From JABFRJ01 sp964389095 (GTDB lineage Bacteria > Pseudomonadota > Alphaproteobacteria > Rhizobiales > Hyphomicrobiaceae), in NCBI GenBank assembly GCA_964389095.1, contig CAYMEB010000162.1, forward strand, positions 1-11,002: a DNA stretch of 11,002 bases, in the 5' to 3' direction. Made by a program: the position numbers and the translations under genes. Under the pieces are notes generated by a model that ran no database searches, was not told the DNA's origin, and saw nothing but the letters and a program-made list of their open reading frames with translations. Shown in pieces: positions 1 to 7,164 of this stretch; the stretch's first letter is position 1, and the number at the start of each line of letters is the position of its first letter.

Positions 1-644
1 TCGGCGATCTCCTCGATCTGCGCGAGTGTGCCATACTCGTCGTCCGTTCCCTGGATCAGCAAAAGGGGCGCGGAGAGCTTCGCCGCCTCGGCGTGCAGCG
101 ACCAGTCGCGAAAGGCCGGATCGAGCCAGATGTCCGACCAGCCACGGAACGCATCATCGACATGGTCATGATAGCGGTACAGCCGCTCGCGCAGCCCGCT
201 CGTCTCGTAGGACGCCGCGATCCGGGCAATGCTGTCGACGCTGACGGGCTCGACCTTCACGTGCGGCGCCATCAGCACGGCGCCACGCGCTGCGGCCGGC
301 GACGAGGCGGCGTGGATCAGCGCGATCGACGCCCCGTCCGAATGGCCGACGAGAATCGGGCGTTCTATCCCGTGCCGGCGCAGCAGGTCCGGCAGAACGG
401 AGTTCGCCTCCTCGTGCATGAAGTCCGGCCTGCGTCGGCTCGCGAGGCCGTCGGACCTGCCGTAGCCGCGCCGCGAGTAGATCAGCGCCGGGCAGCCCGT
501 GCGCCGCGCGACCAGATCTGGAAACTCTCGCCACAGGGCGACGCAGCCGAGTCCTTCGTGCAGGAACACGAGCCAAGGCTTGGCAGCGCTCCCTGGGATG
601 ATCCTCGTTTCGAGACGCACGCCTCCGACGACGACGTGACTCAT
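1..644 (-). CDS. Alpha/beta hydrolase (C-terminus beyond the left edge)
   Basis: The first 214 residues of an alpha/beta-fold hydrolase are visible, reading leftward from the ATG at 644-642 with no stop before the window edge. Seen: an HEGLG segment at residues 29-33, in the place of the usual HG oxyanion-loop motif; a YSRRGYGRSD stretch (56-65) typical of the family; the nucleophile elbow GHSDG (100-104), with Ser102 as likely nucleophile; and a GTDDEYG turn near residue 200 that probably supplies the acid (D201 or D202). The catalytic His would lie off the window. No signal peptide, so probably cytoplasmic. The ATG lies 4 bases after the livF stop, which suggests translational coupling as the last visible gene of the transporter operon. 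The substrate is not shown by sequence. A hydrolase or thioesterase acting on a CoA ester or ring-cleavage product of the box pathway is an inference from context. Confidence 0.87.
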   Translation of the reverse strand, partial: MSHVVVGGVRLETRIIPGSAAKPWLVFLHEGLGCVALWREFPDLVARRTGCPALIYSRRGYGRSDGLASRRRPDFMHEEANSVLPDLLRRHGIERPILVGHSDGASIALIHAASSPAAARGAVLMAPHVKVEPVSVDSIARIAASYETSGLRERLYRYHDHVDDAFRGWSDIWLDPAFRDWSLHAEAAKLSAPLLLIQGTDDEYGTLAQIEEIA

Positions 645-648
645 CGCG

Positions 649-1362
649 TCACACCCCGAGCATGCGCTGCAGGAGATCGCGATCCGACAAGAGCTCGGCG
701 GATTTGCCCTCGAACGACACGACCCCTTTGACGAGAACAACCACGCGATCGGCGACCGCCGTCGTCTCCGAGATCGACTTGTCGACGACCAGCGTGGTGA
801 GCCCGAGCGACTTGACCAGGCGCACCGTCTTCCAGATCTCCTCGCGGATCAGCGGCGCGAGCCCCTCGGTCGCTTCGTCGAGGATGAGAACGCGCGGATT
901 GGTCAGCAGCGCGCGGGAGATCGCGAGCATCTGCTGCTCGCCGCCGGAAAGCTGATCACCCCGATTTGTGATGCGTTCGCCCAGGCGCGGAAACAGCTCG
1001 AGCACGCGCGCGATCGTCCAGGCAGGGCCGCCGCTCTTGGGCTGACGCTCGCTGATTTCGAGGTTCTCGCGCACCGTAAGCGTGCCGAAGATGCCGCGAC
1101 CCTCCGGCACGTAGGCGATGCCGGACTGCGCGATCTTGAAGGTGGGCGCCTGCGTCATGTCCTGGCCGAACAGCGTGACGCGGCCTGCGCGCGGACGCAC
1201 CAATCCCATGATGGTACGGATCAGCGTGGTCTTGCCCATGCCGTTGCGCCCCATCAGGCCGACGGTCTCGCCCGAGGCCAAGGTGAGATCGACGCCGTGC
1301 AGAATGTGACTTGCGCCATAGTACGTATGCACGCCCTTGGCCTCGACGAGCGCGGTCGCCAT
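649..1362 (-). CDS. livF: Branched-chain-type ABC transporter ATP-binding protein LivF
   Basis: A 237-residue cytoplasmic ATPase of the HAAT (Liv) class that would pair with the upstream LivG on the LivHM permease. Seen: Walker A GRNGMGKTT (38-46), YVPEGR at the Q-loop region with Glu87, signature LSGGEQQ (138-144) and Walker B VLILDE (158-163). The H-loop position, usually His and often Gln in LivF (VEQN), appears to be Lys195 in VVDKSIS. I chose the ATG at 1362, whose A is also the last base of the livG stop (TGATG overlap). A GTG codon directly before it is a possible alternative. Length is normal for LivF. The substrate is inferred from the linked box genes to be benzoate or a related aromatic acid, not a branched-chain amino acid. 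Confidence 0.95.
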   Translation of the reverse strand: MATALVEAKGVHTYYGASHILHGVDLTLASGETVGLMGRNGMGKTTLIRTIMGLVRPRAGRVTLFGQDMTQAPTFKIAQSGIAYVPEGRGIFGTLTVRENLEISERQPKSGGPAWTIARVLELFPRLGERITNRGDQLSGGEQQMLAISRALLTNPRVLILDEATEGLAPLIREEIWKTVRLVKSLGLTTLVVDKSISETTAVADRVVVLVKGVVSFEGKSAELLSDRDLLQRMLGV

Positions 1363-2111
1363 CACGCGTGCTCCCCGAGATAGGCGGTCTGCACCGCGCG
1401 ATTGGCGCGCACGTCCGCGGGCGCTCCGCTCGCCAGAACGGCGCCCTCCACCAAGACCGTCATCCGGTCGGCGACCTTGAACACGAAGTCCATGTCGTGC
1501 TCGATCAGCATCACTGCGTGATCTTGCGCGAGGGACTTGAGCAACGAAACTATCCGCTCGCCCTCCTCCTGACCCATGCCGGCCAGAGGCTCGTCCAGCA
1601 GGAGCACCTTCGGGCTCGTGGCCAAGGTCATCGCGATCTCGAGTTGGCGCTGCTCACCGTGGCTCAGGATTCCAGCGGCGCGCCGGGCCTGGGCGCCGAT
1701 CCCCGCGCGCTGCAGGGCCGCATGGGCGCGGTCGATCAGATCGCTCGCAGCGGTCGCCGCTCGAAACAGGCTGCCCGCGGGCGCGTGCACGGCTTGCGCG
1801 GCAAGCCGCACGTTCTCGAGCGCGGAGAGTTCCTTCAGGACGTTCGTGCGCTGGAACGAGCGGGCGATCCCAGCCTGCACCCGCCGATGCACGGCAAGCT
1901 CCGTCACATCCTTGCCGGCGAGCTCGACGCGGCCGCGGCTCGGCGGGAGTTCGCCCGAGAGCAGGTTCACCAGGGTCGATTTGCCGGCCCCATTCGGGCC
2001 GATCACGGCGTGGAGCTGGCCCTGCGAAAGCTCGATGTCGACATTGCGGACGGCCTGGAGACCGCCGAAACTGCGGCTGAGGCCCGTGGTGCGCAGGAGC
2101 GGCGCCGTCAT
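1362..2111 (-). CDS. livG: Branched-chain-type ABC transporter ATP-binding protein LivG
   Basis: A 249-residue ATPase, the LivG partner of LivF. Seen: Walker A GPNGAGKST (38-46), Q-loop Gln87 in ARSFQRTN, signature LSHGEQ (149-154), Walker B VLLLDE (169-174) followed by PLAGM, and H-loop His205 in IEHDMDFVF, the usual LivG form. The ATG at 2111-2109 overlaps the livM stop by four bases (ATGA), so translation is probably coupled. The reading frame stays open far upstream to 3077, but that part lies over livM in another frame and is not a real N-terminal extension. The C-terminus AYLGEH is typical of the family. LivG carries a complete consensus ATP site, in contrast to the altered switch residue in LivF. 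Confidence 0.95.
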   Translation of the reverse strand: MTAPLLRTTGLSRSFGGLQAVRNVDIELSQGQLHAVIGPNGAGKSTLVNLLSGELPPSRGRVELAGKDVTELAVHRRVQAGIARSFQRTNVLKELSALENVRLAAQAVHAPAGSLFRAATAASDLIDRAHAALQRAGIGAQARRAAGILSHGEQRQLEIAMTLATSPKVLLLDEPLAGMGQEEGERIVSLLKSLAQDHAVMLIEHDMDFVFKVADRMTVLVEGAVLASGAPADVRANRAVQTAYLGEHA

Positions 2112-3118
2112 CTGGCGTTCTCCTCTTGCGGAGGCTTCGCCGCCTCGCGGCTCACGCCGAACGGCCAGCGGATGCAGGTGATGCCGCGCGGGAGCAACAG
2201 GACGACGGCGAGGATGACGACGCCTTCCACCAGCAGCTTGCGTTCCGTCAGCAGTTGGGAAACCTCGCCTAGCGCCGCATAGGCCAGAGCACCGACGACG
2301 GCGCCGCTGAGCGAGCCCAATCCCCCGAGCAGGATCATCAGCAGCGTTTCCGCCGACTTGTGCCAGCCGACGATCTCGGGGTTCACGAAACCGCGGTGCA
2401 TCGCCCACATGTGGCCGGCCGCGCCCGCGAGCATTCCCGCGACCACGAAGGCGATGAGCTTGTAGCGGTAGGTGTCGAAGCCCACCGCGGCCATGCGGTG
2501 CTCGTTGACGCGGATGCCCTCGAGCACGCGCCCGAACAACGATCGCAACAACCACACCAGCAACATGTACGTGACCACGAGCTGGACCAGCGCCATGTAG
2601 TAGGGACCCAGCGGGCGCTGGCGCCGAGGCAGGTCGAGCTGGTAGCCGAATGCAGAGATCAGCGGCTTGGCAAGATAGGCCCCGTCGGTGCCGCCGCCGA
2701 GCTTCGTGTCGTGGAAGACGAAATAGATCATCTGCCCGAACGCCAGCGTCACCATCAGGAAGAAGAAGCCGCGCGTCCTGAGCGATACCGTGCCCACCAG
2801 GTAGGCGGCGATGCCTGCGACGATCATGGCGATGGGCAGCGTCTGCCAGAACGGGCGCGCCGAACCCTCCGGCGACATTAGGTACACCGTATATGCGGCC
2901 AGGCCGTAGAACGCGGCATGCCCGAGGCTGACGAGCCCCGCACCGCCGGCCAACAGATGCATGGAGAGGGCCAGCATGGCGGCGATCATCGCCGTCGTTC
3001 CCAGCTCGACGTAGTAGATCGGGGCGAACGCAGGCAAGGCGGCAAGCCCTGTCAGGAGCACGGCCAGGCCGCCCCATCCGGCGACGCCACGCGGGAGCAT
3101 GCGAGGGGGATCGATCAT
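2108..3118 (-). CDS. livM: Branched-chain-type ABC transporter permease LivM
   Basis: A 336-residue inner-membrane permease of the LivM type. It has about eight to ten hydrophobic segments, starting near residue 16 (GGLAVLLTGLAALPAF). The GLVSLGHAAFYGLAAY motif near residues 62-77 is the hallmark of LivH/LivM permeases. The cytoplasmic EAA-like coupling loop is seen around RVLEGIRVNEHRMAAVGFD, and the GGLGSLSGAVVGA segment near the C-terminus is also typical. The ATG at 3118-3116 overlaps the livH stop by four bases. LivM forms the channel with LivH and contacts LivG and LivF. The hydrophilic C-terminal tail (SREAAKPPQEENAR) is ordinary for the family. Confidence 0.95.
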   Translation of the reverse strand: MIDPPRMLPRGVAGWGGLAVLLTGLAALPAFAPIYYVELGTTAMIAAMLALSMHLLAGGAGLVSLGHAAFYGLAAYTVYLMSPEGSARPFWQTLPIAMIVAGIAAYLVGTVSLRTRGFFFLMVTLAFGQMIYFVFHDTKLGGGTDGAYLAKPLISAFGYQLDLPRRQRPLGPYYMALVQLVVTYMLLVWLLRSLFGRVLEGIRVNEHRMAAVGFDTYRYKLIAFVVAGMLAGAAGHMWAMHRGFVNPEIVGWHKSAETLLMILLGGLGSLSGAVVGALAYAALGEVSQLLTERKLLVEGVVILAVVLLLPRGITCIRWPFGVSREAAKPPQEENAR

Positions 3119-4014
3119 GCCCGTTGCCCCGATATACCGGTCGGCCAGAAGAGCAGGACGAGCACCATGAGAATGTAGATTGCCAGGTTGGCGCTCGCGG
3201 CGACGACGTCGCCGAGCAGCGACCCCTTGAACGCCGGGCCGTAAGCCTTACCGAGCGTATCGACCATCCCGATCAGCAGCGCGGAACGGAACGCGCCGGA
3301 GACAGAGCCGAGCCCGCCGATCACGACCACCACGAACGAGATGATCAGGAACCCGTCACCCATGTTCGGGTAGACCGAATAGAGCGGCGCCGCCAGCGCG
3401 CCCGCGATCATCGCGAGGGCGGTGCCGACCGCGAAGACCGTCATGTGAACGCGGCGCGCATCGATGCCGAGCACGTCGACGATCTCCGGCTTCTCGGCAG
3501 CGGCGCGGATCACGGCGCCCATCCGCGTGCGCTCGATCCACCAGAACAGCAGGGCGGCCAGCGCCAGACATATGGCGATCACGGCGAGGCGATAGGCCGA
3601 GTAGCTGAAGCCCGCGGTGATCGGTACGGAGAAGTCGAGCAGCGAGGGCACCGGCACGGCATGGAAGTCGTTGCCGATGGCGAGCGAGCGCAACTCCTCG
3701 AAAATCAGGATCAACGCGAAGGTGAGCAGAACCTGATCGAGATGCTCGCGCGCATAGAAGTAGCGAAACAGGAATCGCTCCAGCAGGCTGCCGAGAATGA
3801 TGCCGCCGAGCAGCGCGGCCGGCAGCGCGATCCAGAAGGAGCCCGTCGTCTTGGCGACGAGGAACGCCAGGTAGGCGCCCACCATGAAGAGCGAGCCGTG
3901 GGCCAGATTGATGATTCCCAGCACGCCGAACACCAGCGTCAGACCACTGGCGATGAGGAACAGCAGCAGCCCGTACTGAAGTCCGTTGAGGAGCTGGGCG
4001 AGAAGTCCCGACAC
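3115..4014 (-). CDS. livH: Branched-chain-type ABC transporter permease LivH
   Basis: An inner-membrane permease of the LivH type. Seen: LLNGLQYGLLLFLIASGLTL at the N-terminus, the family motif GVLGIINLAHGSLFMVGAY, an EAA-like coupling loop (RTRMGAVIRAAAEKPEIVDVLGID), and the late GGLGSVSGAF segment. The reading frame is open up to an ATG at 4173, but that would run into the end of the binding-protein gene and add a hydrophilic stretch foreign to LivH. I therefore chose the GTG at 4014-4012 (VSGLLAQLLNGLQ), which gives 299 residues and the N-terminus usual for LivH. No clear ribosome binding site precedes it, so the start is tentative though the gene is not. It lies about 120 bases downstream of the binding-protein stop. 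Confidence 0.94.
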   Translation of the reverse strand: MSGLLAQLLNGLQYGLLLFLIASGLTLVFGVLGIINLAHGSLFMVGAYLAFLVAKTTGSFWIALPAALLGGIILGSLLERFLFRYFYAREHLDQVLLTFALILIFEELRSLAIGNDFHAVPVPSLLDFSVPITAGFSYSAYRLAVIAICLALAALLFWWIERTRMGAVIRAAAEKPEIVDVLGIDARRVHMTVFAVGTALAMIAGALAAPLYSVYPNMGDGFLIISFVVVVIGGLGSVSGAFRSALLIGMVDTLGKAYGPAFKGSLLGDVVAASANLAIYILMVLVLLFWPTGISGQRA

Positions 4015-4086
4015 GCGTACCGCCGCAAGATGGTCCCTGAGGGAGGCTGGGATGAAAGGGTGTCCAGTAGCGCGAAGACCGGGATA

Positions 4087-4113
4087 GCCGCCGGACGACT
4101 GGCGTCCGGCGGC
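4087..4113 (-). other. Perfect 11-bp hairpin between binding-protein and permease genes
   Basis: Arms GCCGCCGGACG (4087-4097) and CGTCCGGCGGC (4103-4113) are exact reverse complements around a 5-base loop. The hairpin starts 25 bases after the binding-protein stop and lies 72 bases before livH. On the transcribed strand the bases that follow begin TATCCCGG and hold no T-run, so it is not a canonical Rho-independent terminator. In other ABC operons hairpins in this place stabilise the upstream message or let only part of transcription through, so that binding protein exceeds permease. That role is inferred here. Confidence 0.6.
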
Positions 4114-4138
4114 CGTTACTCCCGCGTGACGATCGCGC

Positions 4139-5326
4139 TCAGGCGAGCTTGCAGCCCGTGCCGGGGTCTGCAAGGTTCTCCGCGGCGACGCCGGTCACCT
4201 TGTTGAGACCGCCTTCGACCTTGCGCAGGTAGATGTTGTGGACGGCATCCTGCGACGGGGAGAGCGAGAGCGGGCCGCGCGGGCTGTCGATCTTTGCTGC
4301 GCGCATGGCCTTGTAGAGATTGGCCTCGTCCTCGATCTTGCCCTGGACCGCTTCGAGACCGATCGCGAGAAGCTGCGCGGAGTCGTAACCCTGGACCGCA
4401 TAGACGTCCGCATCGCGTCCCGCCTTCGCCTTGAAGGCGTCGCGGAACTTCTTGTTGGCCGGATTGTCGAGACCATCGCCGTAGTGCAGCGCCGTCTCGA
4501 CGCCGTTGCCGGCCGGGCCGATCGCTTCCAGTACGCCTTCGGTCAGGAAGCCCGATCCGCACAGCGGAACCTTGATGCCGGCGGCCGCATACTCCTTGAC
4601 GAACTGGATGGCGCCGCCGCCCGCGAAGAACGAGCCCACCGCCTCGACGCCGAGACCCGGTATTTGAGCCAGGAGCGGCTGGAAGTTCGTCTCGGGGAAC
4701 TTGAGCGTGAGCGTCGCGACGACCTGGCCGCCGCCCTTCTCGAGCCCTTCCTTGAAGCCGGCGCCGCTTTCCGCACCCGCCGCATAGTCCCAGGTAACCC
4801 AGGCGGCCTTCTTCACGCCGCGCTTGCCGAGCGCCAGGCCCATGCCGTACGCCGGCTGCCAGTTCGAAAACGACGTGCGGAACACGTTCTTGATGCAGAG
4901 ATTGCGGTTGGTCGCGACCACGCCTGCATTGGGAATGATGCACAGCGTGCCGCTCTCGCTGACGACCTTGTGGATGCCCATCTGCACGCCGGAGTGCACG
5001 GTGCCGATCAGCACGTCGACCTGATCGCGCTTGACCAGACGGTCGGCGTTCTGCGGGCCGAGCTCGGGCTTCGACTCGTCGTCGAGCTTGATCAGCTGAA
5101 TCTCGCGGCCGCCGAGTTTGCCGCCCTTTTCAGCGATCACCATTTCGACGGCGTGCGTGATGTTCTCACCGAGCTTCGCGAACGTGCCGGAGTAGGGCAG
5201 CATGAGCCCGACCTTCAACGGCTTCGCCTGGGCGATCGCCCAGCCGGTCGGCACCGCGCTCGCCGCTGCCGTCGCAGCGCCGGTGGCAATGAAAGTCCGG
5301 CGATCCAGTCCTCTTGCACGCGTCAT
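4139..5326 (-). CDS. Periplasmic substrate-binding protein of the branched-chain-type (aromatic acid) ABC transporter
   Basis: A 395-residue extracellular ligand-binding receptor of the type I, Peripla_BP_6 (LivK-like) family. It would capture the substrate in the periplasm and deliver it to LivHM. The N-terminus holds a twin-arginine-like signal (LDRRTFIATG, residues 7-16) and an Ala-rich stretch, with probable cleavage after AIAQA (residue 34). The mature protein begins KPLKVGLMLPYSGTFAKLGE, the usual first strand and ligand loop. LIGTVHSGVQM and the later VYAVQGYDSAQLL are also typical of the family. The ATG at 5326-5324 has a strong ribosome binding site. It is the first gene of the transporter operon. 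Linkage to boxA and boxB suggests benzoate or another aromatic acid as ligand; the sequence does not prove specificity. The two Cys residues of NRNLC and GSGFL flanks (near 143 and 264) could matter for folding, but I cannot show a disulfide. Confidence 0.94.
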   Translation of the reverse strand: MTRARGLDRRTFIATGAATAAASAVPTGWAIAQAKPLKVGLMLPYSGTFAKLGENITHAVEMVIAEKGGKLGGREIQLIKLDDESKPELGPQNADRLVKRDQVDVLIGTVHSGVQMGIHKVVSESGTLCIIPNAGVVATNRNLCIKNVFRTSFSNWQPAYGMGLALGKRGVKKAAWVTWDYAAGAESGAGFKEGLEKGGGQVVATLTLKFPETNFQPLLAQIPGLGVEAVGSFFAGGGAIQFVKEYAAAGIKVPLCGSGFLTEGVLEAIGPAGNGVETALHYGDGLDNPANKKFRDAFKAKAGRDADVYAVQGYDSAQLLAIGLEAVQGKIEDEANLYKAMRAAKIDSPRGPLSLSPSQDAVHNIYLRKVEGGLNKVTGVAAENLADPGTGCKLA

Positions 5327-5331
5327 GCTCT

Positions 5332-5338
5332 TCCTCCC
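5332..5338 (-). promoter_or_regulatory. Ribosome binding site of the binding-protein gene
   Basis: On the minus strand GGGAGGA lies five bases before the ATG at 5326. It is the strongest Shine-Dalgarno match in the window, fits high expression of a binding protein, and decides the start of that gene. Confidence 0.75.
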
Positions 5339-5420
5339 TGGTCTTTCTCGATTTCGGGCTCGTGCCCCGTCACGCAGGCCTCGTACTCCGGCCGGTCGGA
5401 AGTTGGTCTCCCGATCGCCG

Positions 5421-5435
5421 GTGAATTTATTTCAC
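5421..5435. promoter_or_regulatory. Palindrome overlapping the -10 element, candidate operator
   Basis: GTGAA and TTCAC form exact inverted arms around the 5-base centre TTTAT (15 bp in total). It covers the proposed -10 element of the transporter promoter, so a bound protein would block transcription. It does not match the TGCA-N6-TGCA pattern described for BoxR/BzdR operators, so the regulator is unknown. Confidence 0.35.
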
Positions 5436-5452
5436 ATTTAAACTACCGGCAA
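5424..5452 (-). promoter_or_regulatory. Candidate sigma70-type promoter of the transporter operon
   Basis: Reading leftward, TTGCCG (5452-5447, 4/6 to TTGACA) is followed after exactly 17 bases by TAAATT (5429-5424, 4/6 to TATAAT). The -10 and most of the spacer lie in an A/T-rich island (about 5424-5445) within otherwise very GC-rich DNA. A start near 5417 would leave a leader of about 90 bases before the ATG at 5326. No transcription start data are available. Confidence 0.45.
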
Positions 5453-5591
5453 GTCCTGCGGACCAACCGGCCATGAACAACCCCACTTGAACCCTATCGC
5501 AAATTCCGCTGCAAGACAGCGCCACCCGGGCTATGACCGCGGCGCGGGCCCGATGGTCGGGCACCCGCGACGTCATCGATCGCATGGTGCC

Positions 5592-7151
5592 ATGCCCGAG
5601 TTGCAAGATCGCCGATCCTCCAGCGGCGGGATAGCCGGAATTCGCAGCCTCGTCGCGCTCGCCCGTGATCCGTCCGGCGATGCGCAGCGCCGCGCTTTCC
5701 TCACCTTTCTGGTCCTCCACGTCGTGTGCTGGACGCTCTATGCGTCGCTGTCGCGGCCGAATCTCGACGTTCACGCGGACATGGTGGAAAACTTCGCCTG
5801 GTCGCGCGAACTCCAGCTCGGCTACTTCAAGCATCCCCCATTCTTCGCCTGGGTGGTCGCCGTCTGGTTCGCGGTCTTTCCCAGTCACGATTGGGCCTAT
5901 TACCTTCTGTCGTTTCTCAACGTGTCCCTGGGACTCGCGGGTGTCTGGGCGTTGATCGGCCTTTTCGACCGGTCGCCGCGCCGCTTGGCCGCCTGCGTCG
6001 CGCTTGCGGTCACGCCGTTCATGACTTTCAGCGCAATCAAGTTCAACGCCAACACGATCCTGCTGTCGGTGTGGCCCTGGCTTGCCTACACCGGCCTGCG
6101 CGCGCTGATCGACGACGATTGGCGCGCGGGGGCAGCCGCCGGAGCGCTCGGCGCCGTCGCCTTGCTGTCGAAGTACGTTTCGGTGGTCATGCTTGCGGCC
6201 CTCGTCGCGACCGCTCTCACGATGCCGCAATGGCGCCGGTTCTTCGTTTCGCGCGCCTTCGCCGTGGCGATCATCGCCTTCTTCGTCGTGCTCGGGCCGC
6301 ATCTGGCCTGGCTCCATGATGCCGGCTACCCGACCCTGCGGTACGTCGACACCAACAAGGCGCGCGACCTTTGGCATCTGGTCAGCGGGGTGCTCAATTT
6401 CAGCGGCGCCCAGGCGGCGTGGCTCCTTGCTGGTCTGCTGGTCCTGCTCGCGGCGATCCGTTCCGGTGTGAGCTTCGAAGACCGCATGCGGCAGATGCTC
6501 GCCGCGGACAACCGCGCGGTGCCGCGTCCTGTCCTCGCCCTCGCGATCATGCCGTTCGTGTTCATGGTGCTCGCGGCCGTGACGACCGGCACGCGGCTGT
6601 CCGCGCCATGGGGCATACCGCTGTGGTTCGCCGCCACCTTCCTGCTGGCGCTGCGCCTCGATCCGGACGACCGTCTCATCGATGCTGGACGGGCACTGGC
6701 GATCGCCTTGGGCGTGAGCCTCCTCGCCGTGCCGGCCGCGCCGCTGGTGCGGGCCGCGGAGTACTTCGGCGCCAATTCAGTCGCCCTGCAGCCGCGCAAG
6801 GCCGCCGCGCTGCACCTGTCCGAGCAGTGGCGGCAGTTGACCGGCGCACCGCTTCGCAATGTGGCGGGAACGCAAAGCTATGCCTCCAGCGTGACGTTCT
6901 ACGCACCCGATCGGCCATCCGAGCTGATCGAGTTCAACTCCGCGCATGCGCCGTGGATGACGCCGGAGCGCTTGCGCAGATCCGGCCTCGCGATCGTGTG
7001 CGCCACGTGGGATGGCGACTGCCTGAAGGAAGCGCAGCGGCGGACCACTCCTACGGCGCGCAGGCTCGAGGTCACACTGCAGCAGGACTACCTCTTCATG
7101 AAAGGGGTTCCCGCGAGCCTGGTCATGGTGCTGGTCCCGCCAGCCCCATGA
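5592..7151 (+). CDS. Multi-pass GT-C glycosyltransferase, GT39/PMT-like
   Basis: An inner-membrane glycosyltransferase that would use a polyprenyl-phosphate sugar and act on the periplasmic side. Numbered from the ATG at 5592 (519 residues), it has a first membrane segment near residues 35-50 (FLTFLVLHVVCWTLY). The first periplasmic loop holds acidic residues in LDVHADMVENF (D59, D63, E66), as expected for GT-C catalytic loops, and GYFKHPPFFAW (77-87) is a hallmark of bacterial ArnT/PMT_2-like proteins. Many further hydrophobic segments follow up to about residue 400, then a soluble C-terminal domain. The start is uncertain: the frame opens at a TTG at 5487, with ATGs at 5553 and 5592 and no good ribosome binding site at any of them. 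I chose 5592 because codons before it look non-coding. Acceptor and sugar are unknown. It is divergent from the transporter and its stop lies 13 bases from the boxA stop, so it is probably its own unit and not part of benzoate catabolism. Confidence 0.82.
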   Translation: MPELQDRRSSSGGIAGIRSLVALARDPSGDAQRRAFLTFLVLHVVCWTLYASLSRPNLDVHADMVENFAWSRELQLGYFKHPPFFAWVVAVWFAVFPSHDWAYYLLSFLNVSLGLAGVWALIGLFDRSPRRLAACVALAVTPFMTFSAIKFNANTILLSVWPWLAYTGLRALIDDDWRAGAAAGALGAVALLSKYVSVVMLAALVATALTMPQWRRFFVSRAFAVAIIAFFVVLGPHLAWLHDAGYPTLRYVDTNKARDLWHLVSGVLNFSGAQAAWLLAGLLVLLAAIRSGVSFEDRMRQMLAADNRAVPRPVLALAIMPFVFMVLAAVTTGTRLSAPWGIPLWFAATFLLALRLDPDDRLIDAGRALAIALGVSLLAVPAAPLVRAAEYFGANSVALQPRKAAALHLSEQWRQLTGAPLRNVAGTQSYASSVTFYAPDRPSELIEFNSAHAPWMTPERLRRSGLAIVCATWDGDCLKEAQRRTTPTARRLEVTLQQDYLFMKGVPASLVMVLVPPAP

Positions 7152-7156
7152 TGGGG
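7144..7156. terminator. Short palindrome between convergent gene ends
   Basis: CCCCATGATGGGG is symmetric about its central base and spans the stop of the glycosyltransferase gene, just before the boxA stop on the other strand. It could form a small GC hairpin in either transcript. There is no T-run, so a terminator role is only a possibility. Confidence 0.2.
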
Positions 7157-7164
7157 ACCGTCGC

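Noticed and set aside
1362..3077. A 571-codon open frame on the minus strand that looks like a fusion ahead of LivG.
   Set aside because: The first part lies over livM in another frame and is Arg/Gly-rich with no domain. The real LivG starts at the ATG at 2111, which overlaps the livM stop.
4139..4173. An extended livH start at the ATG at 4173.
   Set aside because: It would overlap the binding-protein end by 35 bases and add a hydrophilic N-terminus not found in LivH proteins. The GTG at 4014 gives the usual N-terminus.
3124..4206. A 360-codon open frame on the plus strand opposite livH.
   Set aside because: It is very hydrophilic (Glu, Gln, Arg, His) and mirrors the transmembrane codons of livH on the other strand.
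4238..5476. A 412-codon open frame on the plus strand opposite the binding-protein gene.
   Set aside because: It is antisense to a clear binding-protein gene. Its composition (rich in Arg, Ala, Asp, Leu) is what high-GC third positions produce on the opposite strand.
5427..6377. A 316-codon open frame on the minus strand overlapping the glycosyltransferase gene.
   Set aside because: It is a charged, low-complexity product opposite the membrane segments of the GT39-like protein, which has recognisable motifs.
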